The position numbers and the translations under genes were made by a program. Below the pieces are notes generated by a model. That model did not search any database, was not told the origin of the DNA, and was given only the letters and a program-made list of their open reading frames with translations. Below, one piece after another: positions 57,844 through 64,000 of a DNA stretch of 64,000 bases (position 1 is the first letter of the stretch; every line of letters starts with the position of its first letter). Source of the stretch: Gorsachius magnificus (taxonomy: Eukaryota; Chordata; Aves; Pelecaniformes; Ardeidae); contig CM067081.1 of NCBI GenBank assembly GCA_034008185.1, positions 19,653,821 through 19,717,820 of the forward strand. The letters run 5' to 3'.

Positions 57844-60800
57844 CTGATGATGGCAGAGAGAACTGATGGTAATCCAGTTCTGTAATCCAGTCCTGTATGA
57901 TTAAGAAGCCACTCTTACTTTTGAGGTAAGTTATCTATTCATGAAACTCCTCTTCTGATGCTCCTTACTCTTCTCAAATGAGTGCAACAAAACACATGTT
58001 TAAAGCAGCACTGTGTGAGAAGTTACTGTGGGAAGTGTTACACTTACATGGCACAGTGCATTACCATCAAATCAGGGTTGAAGCAACAGCATGACTACAT
58101 GTGTTCCTGTGGTGCTGCACGCAGTTCAACTGGCTCCATTGTTTAGCAAGGATCGCCAAGTTTGAATTAATGGGACCCTCAGGTTCACACAGCTTCTAGA
58201 ATCTAAGCTAAACATCGTTTCCCAAATGGGAGAAGCCAAGGGGACTCCTTTGATACAAAAGCAGGTTCACACCAGAAGAAGATGCATGGAAGTGGCATTG
58301 CTTACTTCAAGGGTTTCAAGCTCAAGTGCTGACAAAACCCAAAGATTTAGCAACATCTCTTGAACTTTGTTTAAAAAGGTCTTCAGGTTGCTTTGTTTAA
58401 GTAGATCCAGCAAGGTAAATATTGAAAAATATAGAAACATATATAGCTCCATAGGAGCTGTCAAAAGCTTCTGTTCCCATGCACCTACGGGCATTGGAAT
58501 TGTTTTATGAAAGCACTAAGGCCACTGTCTTCTACCAGCCTCTGGAAGTGTAGCACTTCTGAAAACCAGACATGTATAAGCTATTTTTAACATGATAGAT
58601 TAATTACATTATATTAGGTCACCTTGTCATTTAATGATCATTTTCACTTTATCCTTTGATGCAGAATATATATATCAAACTTTCCTTCTGGGCAGAAGCT
58701 CAGATGAGTAATAGCATTACAGTCACAGCAAGGGAAAAATAAATAAATAAATGGGAATATCAGCTACATTTGGATTCTGAAGGGAATTATGAATATTACA
58801 AAGACACTGTATTATTCAGGCCTGGCACCTGGAACTGAGTATCTCTGTTCCTCCTAATGATTAGGTAGGTGACTGAGGTAAGGTGTTTACAAATTCAGGT
58901 GGTCTTGGAGGGAAATCCTTCTATGAAATTAGGTCCTTCACTCCCTCTAGTTTACTCTTTCCAACAACAGCTATTACAGATTGCTAAAGTCTTATTATTT
59001 ATTATCAGCCACCTGCAGATCTCTCTGTTGTGGACACAAACTGCCCCCCACCCCCAAACCTAATTTTAAAGTATTACAGCTGATACTTTATCCTAGGGAG
59101 AGAACAGACAGCAATATCCATCAGTCTTTAAATCCCCTTGTTTACTGTACCACTAGACTTTATGTAATGTTGTTTTTCTTCCTGAAATGCGTCTGCCAGT
59201 GATATGAAATGATTGCAATGTAATATCCTAAATGTTTTCATCGTGTGTAATTATTTATTTTCATGCCATTCTGAAATCCTAGGCAGATTGCCGACTTGAT
59301 GATCATGTTTTCCCCCACAAAATACTTAACAGACAAGAGACAAAAGCCTTAGAAGGATCAGAAATAGAAATGTTTACATAACCTGCCACTTGAATCATCA
59401 GGAAGCAAATGCTACATCTTATTAGAAAAACACAAACAAGCTTTTCTTGTCAATGGCTTTTTATTAATTGTTTGCCGTAAACCTTTATCAATTAATTACA
59501 GTAATAACTACAAACAGAAATTACAATAAAACAAAGAAACAAAGGAAATAAGTAAAAGCCAAGCTGACTGGACTAATTCATACCATCTTTGCAAAACCTG
59601 GCAAAAGGCCGACATGTAATTTCAGTTAATAGTATTAATTTAATTGAATGTCTCTAGAACTGCAGTTATAGTAATTCAATTTATGCAATTTGCAAATAAA
59701 TTTACAACATAGGCCCTAGTTTTTAAACTGGATGGATAGAAACCAATAACAGCATAACAAACCCTTCTATTTTTTAAAAAAGTACAATATTATGTGAATC
59801 TTTGAAAAGATAAAGTAAATGCTCATACCAGATGGACAGTTCTGAAGCCTGCCATCAGAGTGGATAAAAACACATGACTTCAGGAGCACAGGGATGGTCT
59901 CTTTAATACAGCAGCATGGAAAATGTACTTTTAGCTACTCTGCTAAAAGAAAGATACCCTAGAAGTATGCTCCCTGTGGTCAGATTATTTTACTGTTTGG
60001 GGTGAATTAATTTGACTTTGAAAAGCCAGCTGCAGTATGAGCATAAAATGAAAACTTTGCTTTTTTCCTAGGGACTGAGATTTCAGGCACCCTTGGCACT
60101 TCTGCACACTTCTTCAGACTTTCAATCGTAATAAACAGTTGCACTTTGGTCTTTTCTGTCATGCTTGAAAGCATTAATAAATCCCAAACCCAGCACACAG
60201 CTAATGTGGGTGGACAGAATGCAAGAGAACTTGTACAGGTCGGAGAGAAAACTCTTCCAGATGCATTATTAGATAGCAGAATCATTTGGGCGGGTTTCAT
60301 CTCAGCAAAAGGTTGTAATGCAGATGTCTCGATCTCAGCTAGTCTCTCTAAGATCCCTTTATGGTCAATGCAGAAAAATAGGCACTTGTAAGTATGATTC
60401 ATCTGTTTTGCTTTAAACATCTCTGTGAGAATGCAAAGGCTGGTATTCTAAAAGTGCCTGTTTCTCCTCACTAATTACAAGAGGGTGGTCAGATGAATCA
60501 CGTCCAGGTTGCAAAGATCTAGGAATCCATATGCTTATAAACTGACCCTTGAGGTGACACAGCAAATGCCTATTACGGTTGCAGACATGGTAATTCTTCA
60601 TCACCAGTAGCTGGTATTTGCCACTTCTCTGGGTCCCATGTCATTCTTGTCAGCTTATTCACAAGTAATGGTTAGACAAGTCAGTTTATTCACAAATAGG
60701 GCTAAACAAGGGCTGAAACTGCACTTATGCAGTGTTTGCAGGGAACCAACACCATCTGGAAAATGTTATTCTGCGTGGTCATTTCTGCTCAGAATTCTTC

Positions 60801-63333
60801 TGGCCCTGGCTTTCTTTATAGGGTGTCAGCTGGGTGACAGGAGGGAGAAGATTAAGTTAGCCAGACACAACATATTTTCAAACCTTTTCTTGTGATGTCT
60901 TTGGGAATACTCCAGGAAGAATCCAGTGAAGCCATATTGCTGTTTTGCCATATTCACTTTTCTCAGCCTGAGATAACTGCTATAGTGGAGAGCAACATAA
61001 CTGAACAGTATTCTTTCTAAGCTCTGGAACTCCTTTAGAAGCTGGACCTTTTAATAATACTGCAGAAAACCTGGAAAATACAATGCTTTTATTAGACTTA
61101 AGAATTAGTAAAACTTATGGGCTCTTATCAGTCCTAAGAAGAGCTTCTGCTGCTACATCAGCAGAAAACAAAAAGCCTGGTAAATAAAACCAGGTAAAAT
61201 TTTCAGCAGAGTATTTTGGGCAGGGATGAATACACTTTTTACCAAGCTTAAGTCCTTTCTTCCCACCTACACTTTCACAAACACCATAGCTCTTTTCTTC
61301 TACATTCTCAAGTAATCTCCCTTCAAGCCCAAATCCAGAAACTTCTGAACCAACCTGTCTTAATGACATTCCTCAACTGCAAACTCCATACAGAAGCCCA
61401 CCTGAGAGGGATGGTTGTTTAAAAGCATTTGACCAAAACAAAAAAAGAAATCAACATACACTTCCAAACTGACCTGTAGGCTCTTTCCTGGACCCATTAG
61501 CGACTCCAGCATAAGAACACCTTAATTTGGGTTTCTAAACATGTGTCCAGGACTCCTGGACCTATGACCTGCTTGGAAAGACTGAAAACAACTGGCCAGG
61601 GGTGAACTTATCAACTCTGCCTGGAATGTGACTGAGTTCCCCTTTGTAAATACATGGAAATACACTCAGAGGAATTTCTAGTGTCTCTGATTCTATCCTA
61701 GTATTTTCCATTATTTTAATTGAAGTCTGCTTGAAAAGTTTGGATTTGTTTTTCTCCTTATTCCAGCCACTGCTCTACTGCTCCAATCTGGCCGTGTATG
61801 TTGTTCAGTTTAGAAGAACAGGTTTCACATTTTCCATTTAGAACTCCAGTGATTCCTGGAATATATGTGATTTACAGGGAAGAGCTTCCACACATTATTT
61901 TCGCTTGACAAGTGTGACTGAAGAAATGGAGAAAGCAACATGGAGAAAAAATCCAGCAAAGCCCTTCCTTCACAGAAGACAAACAAGACAGTTGGAAATG
62001 CTTCAGCTTTTTGTCCCTTGATTAATGCATTTCATAAATTTTCATTAAATATTCTCTGAAATGATGCAAACTTGAGACACATTATAAGTATTCACAAACA
62101 AGCTTGTGTCTGAATTAAATAAGGTGCCAGAATGCCTACCATAGGAAATGTAAGCCTGTGCTTTAACTGCTCTTCAAGATTCCCCAGTGCATTTCATCAG
62201 CAAGCTGTCAGACTTTATTGGAAGGATTAGATCTTCATGTGAGAGCATCTGTTTCCCATTCTCAACTCAAACACCATCATCTTTGCTAAAGTTAACGTAA
62301 CAGCCAAAATGCTGATTGGGATGTTTTCCCAACCAGGGAACACTCTAAAACTCAAAATGTATTTCAGTGACGCTATCAAAAACATAAAGAGTACCTACTG
62401 AGTCACTGGTATCATAAATGGATTTAATGAATGTATAAGAAACTAATCACACACCTGAAATAAGATGATCTGTGTAAAAATGTTATTGTATGTATACTGA
62501 ATCACCTTGTGCCATGATTGAATTTACTTCTCAAAAAAGAGGTGCGCTATATCACGATATTACTCTACAATATTAACTTTGTATTAGACCTTTTTTAGAT
62601 TCTTGAGGTGAGAATCTACTAGCATGGAAATAAAAGCAAAAATATAGTGGTCCATACCAAGAGACAATTTGAGAAAAGTGACCTGATCTCTTACTGTGGC
62701 CATAAATGGATGTTTAAAGCAAACATATAAAAATAGGCCAGTGTGGAACAGTGCTTCCCTTAGTAGACTCTTTTGCTATGAGCATTTAGAGACTAACAGA
62801 GCTATAACAGATCATGCGTGCATACTCCTTTTTAACAGTTCTTCTGGTCTAATCCATGGACCATAAAATTGACTCATCATATATTAATACAATTATAATT
62901 CTGTAGGAAGTAATTTTTATTGTTAAATTATGGATTGTTTTCAAAAGTACTTCTTGCTTAATTTAAGTCTGTCATTTTATCATTTCATCAGGTGCCTTCT
63001 GGTTCTTATGTTACTTAGAAGGAATGAACAACCATGCCCATCCATAATCTTACAGAAAACTCTATCATATACCCTGTTCTTCAGCAACATCCATCCTAAG
63101 GGTTATAGCCCATGTAAGCCTTTTCTTATGGAAATCTCTGCATATTTCTAATCATTCACAGTGATTTTCATCTCTACCTTCAAATACAAAGAACAAAAGT
63201 GAATGCTCCTGTGATTTTTCCTTATATGTGATTATCGACCTCAACTTTATGCTCAGTATTATATGAATGTACTAAAAAATAAGCTTTTTCACCAATAAAA
63301 GTTATTAACTACATATTTCAATTATTATTCCAG
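57844..63333. other. Long AT-rich single-copy stretch, no confirmed gene
   Basis: No transposon is recognised. The block at about 59200-59720 is unusually rich in TAATTA/AATTAATTA motifs and free of repeat signs, and could be conserved regulatory DNA. The 137-codon minus-strand frame at 60007-60420 has no recognised domain. Confidence 0.45.
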
Positions 63334-63393
63334 AAAAAATCAGAGAGACAGAGGAGTACATAAAAGATGAAGCAGCCAGCTATACCAGCCAAG
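63334..63393 (+). CDS. Candidate 60-bp internal coding exon, unidentified gene
   Basis: A 60-base segment sits between an acceptor-like TTCAATTATTATTCCAG and a donor-like CCAAG/GTAAAC. A plausible branch-point sequence (ATTAACT) lies about 30 bases upstream. One frame is open: after two bases it reads KIRETEEYIKDEAASYTSQ, and one base is left at the end, so both flanking introns would be phase 1 and the exon could be skipped without changing the frame. The peptide is acidic and not low-complexity. I do not recognise the protein. Against it: the pyrimidine tract is weak, the exon is short, and no second exon of the same gene is visible in this window. Chance is a real possibility. Confidence 0.3.
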
Positions 63394-64000
63394 GTAAACA
63401 AAAAGACTTTCTGTTCATGATATCTTCTTGTATTTTGAAAGGAAGTGAAACTTAAAATACAGACCTTTTTTTTGATTCAGCAAAGCTCTGAGTGTATTAA
63501 TTCTCATATGCTGTATACATAGCAGCAACACTTTACACTTTCTCAGTAGCAGATGTGCACGCAAACCAAATGAACAATATAAAGATCATTACTGGGAACA
63601 GTAGGTACAAGAGGAATACAATCATAGCTTTCTCTGGGACGACAAACATTGTGTTTCTTGGATTTTTCATTTTATACCTTGTGTAAAGAGTAATAGATTT
63701 AAAATTAAAATATTCACAGTCCTGAATATGCCCCACTTGCTTAGCAGTCTCTTTAAATTCAGATTCTCTATTTGTCATTGATTCTGTTCCTTTTCCTTTA
63801 TGCATGAATAACACAAAAACCTTAGGACATAGAGTACCATCTAGTAAAATACTTAAATATCTTTCCTAGAATAGGCAGAATTAATTTGACAGTAATTACA
63901 ACACCAGAAATTGGAATGGGTGTGCCATGGGGCGGTAACCCTGTTTGTCTTAAACAATACGAACTTTTATCGGTAAAGCAACAGAGTTCAGAACCAATGG
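63394..64000. other. Single-copy right edge, no gene seen
   Basis: AT-rich. A minus-strand frame of 93 codons (63533-63814) encodes a hydrophobic segment but has no other support. Confidence 0.45.

Noticed and set aside
60007..60420. Minus-strand frame of 137 codons
   Set aside because: No recognised motif and no supporting exon structure. Treated as chance.
63533..63814. Minus-strand frame with a hydrophobic segment resembling a membrane span
   Set aside because: No initiation, splice or homology support. T-rich DNA readily encodes Phe/Leu/Ile runs.
1..64000. CRISPR array, operon, prophage or other prokaryotic system
   Set aside because: Repeat content is avian, there are no dense open frames or ribosome-binding patterns, and no regularly spaced direct repeats with unique spacers.

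Overview
This window looks like bird nuclear DNA, most likely from a neoavian. The main evidence is a set of CR1 LINE 3' ends with the avian tail (copies of ATTCTATG/GATTCT next to a GGTTGGAAGGGACC-type core), plus several LTR families that I recognise from bird genomes. Base composition is AT-rich, with short GC-rich islands that are mostly LTRs. No complete protein-coding host gene is visible. The window is best read as intergenic or long-intron DNA. One weak candidate coding exon sits near the right end (63334-63393).

Layout: 1-33.9 kb is mostly single-copy sequence. It holds one GC-rich LTR (3941-5018), an ancient CR1 (5590-6222), a short CR1 (7806-7925), a nested CR1-in-CR1 pair (9440-9895), a second ancient CR1 (17690-18560) and a degenerate LTR (28521-29041). 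From 33.9 to 47.8 kb lies a cluster of insertions: an internally deleted endogenous retrovirus on the minus strand (33984-36299) that keeps a mutated integrase fragment and is itself split by a CR1; another CR1 (36321-36645); a solo LTR (38270-39034); an ancient CR1 reverse-transcriptase remnant split by an LTR (40088-40883); a pentanucleotide microsatellite (42611-42700); a second LTR of that family (42907-43999); two more CR1s; and a solo LTR (45333-45912). From 47.8 to 64 kb the sequence is again mostly single-copy, with five CR1 or LTR insertions.

There is no operon or pathway to describe. Interactions are between insertions. Nesting gives a relative order: the CR1 subfamily with a TTTTGGGTTGG tail entered both a retroviral copy and an older CR1 with a TTAGGTTGG-type tail, and an LTR entered a still older CR1. 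The most notable structure is the retroviral copy at 33984-36299. It lacks its 5' LTR, gag and reverse transcriptase, yet it is bounded by a perfect 5-bp target duplication and starts with the same 8 bases as the LTR, which suggests a precise microhomology deletion or mobilisation of a shortened genome. All repeat assignments come from reading the sequence by eye; no database search was possible.
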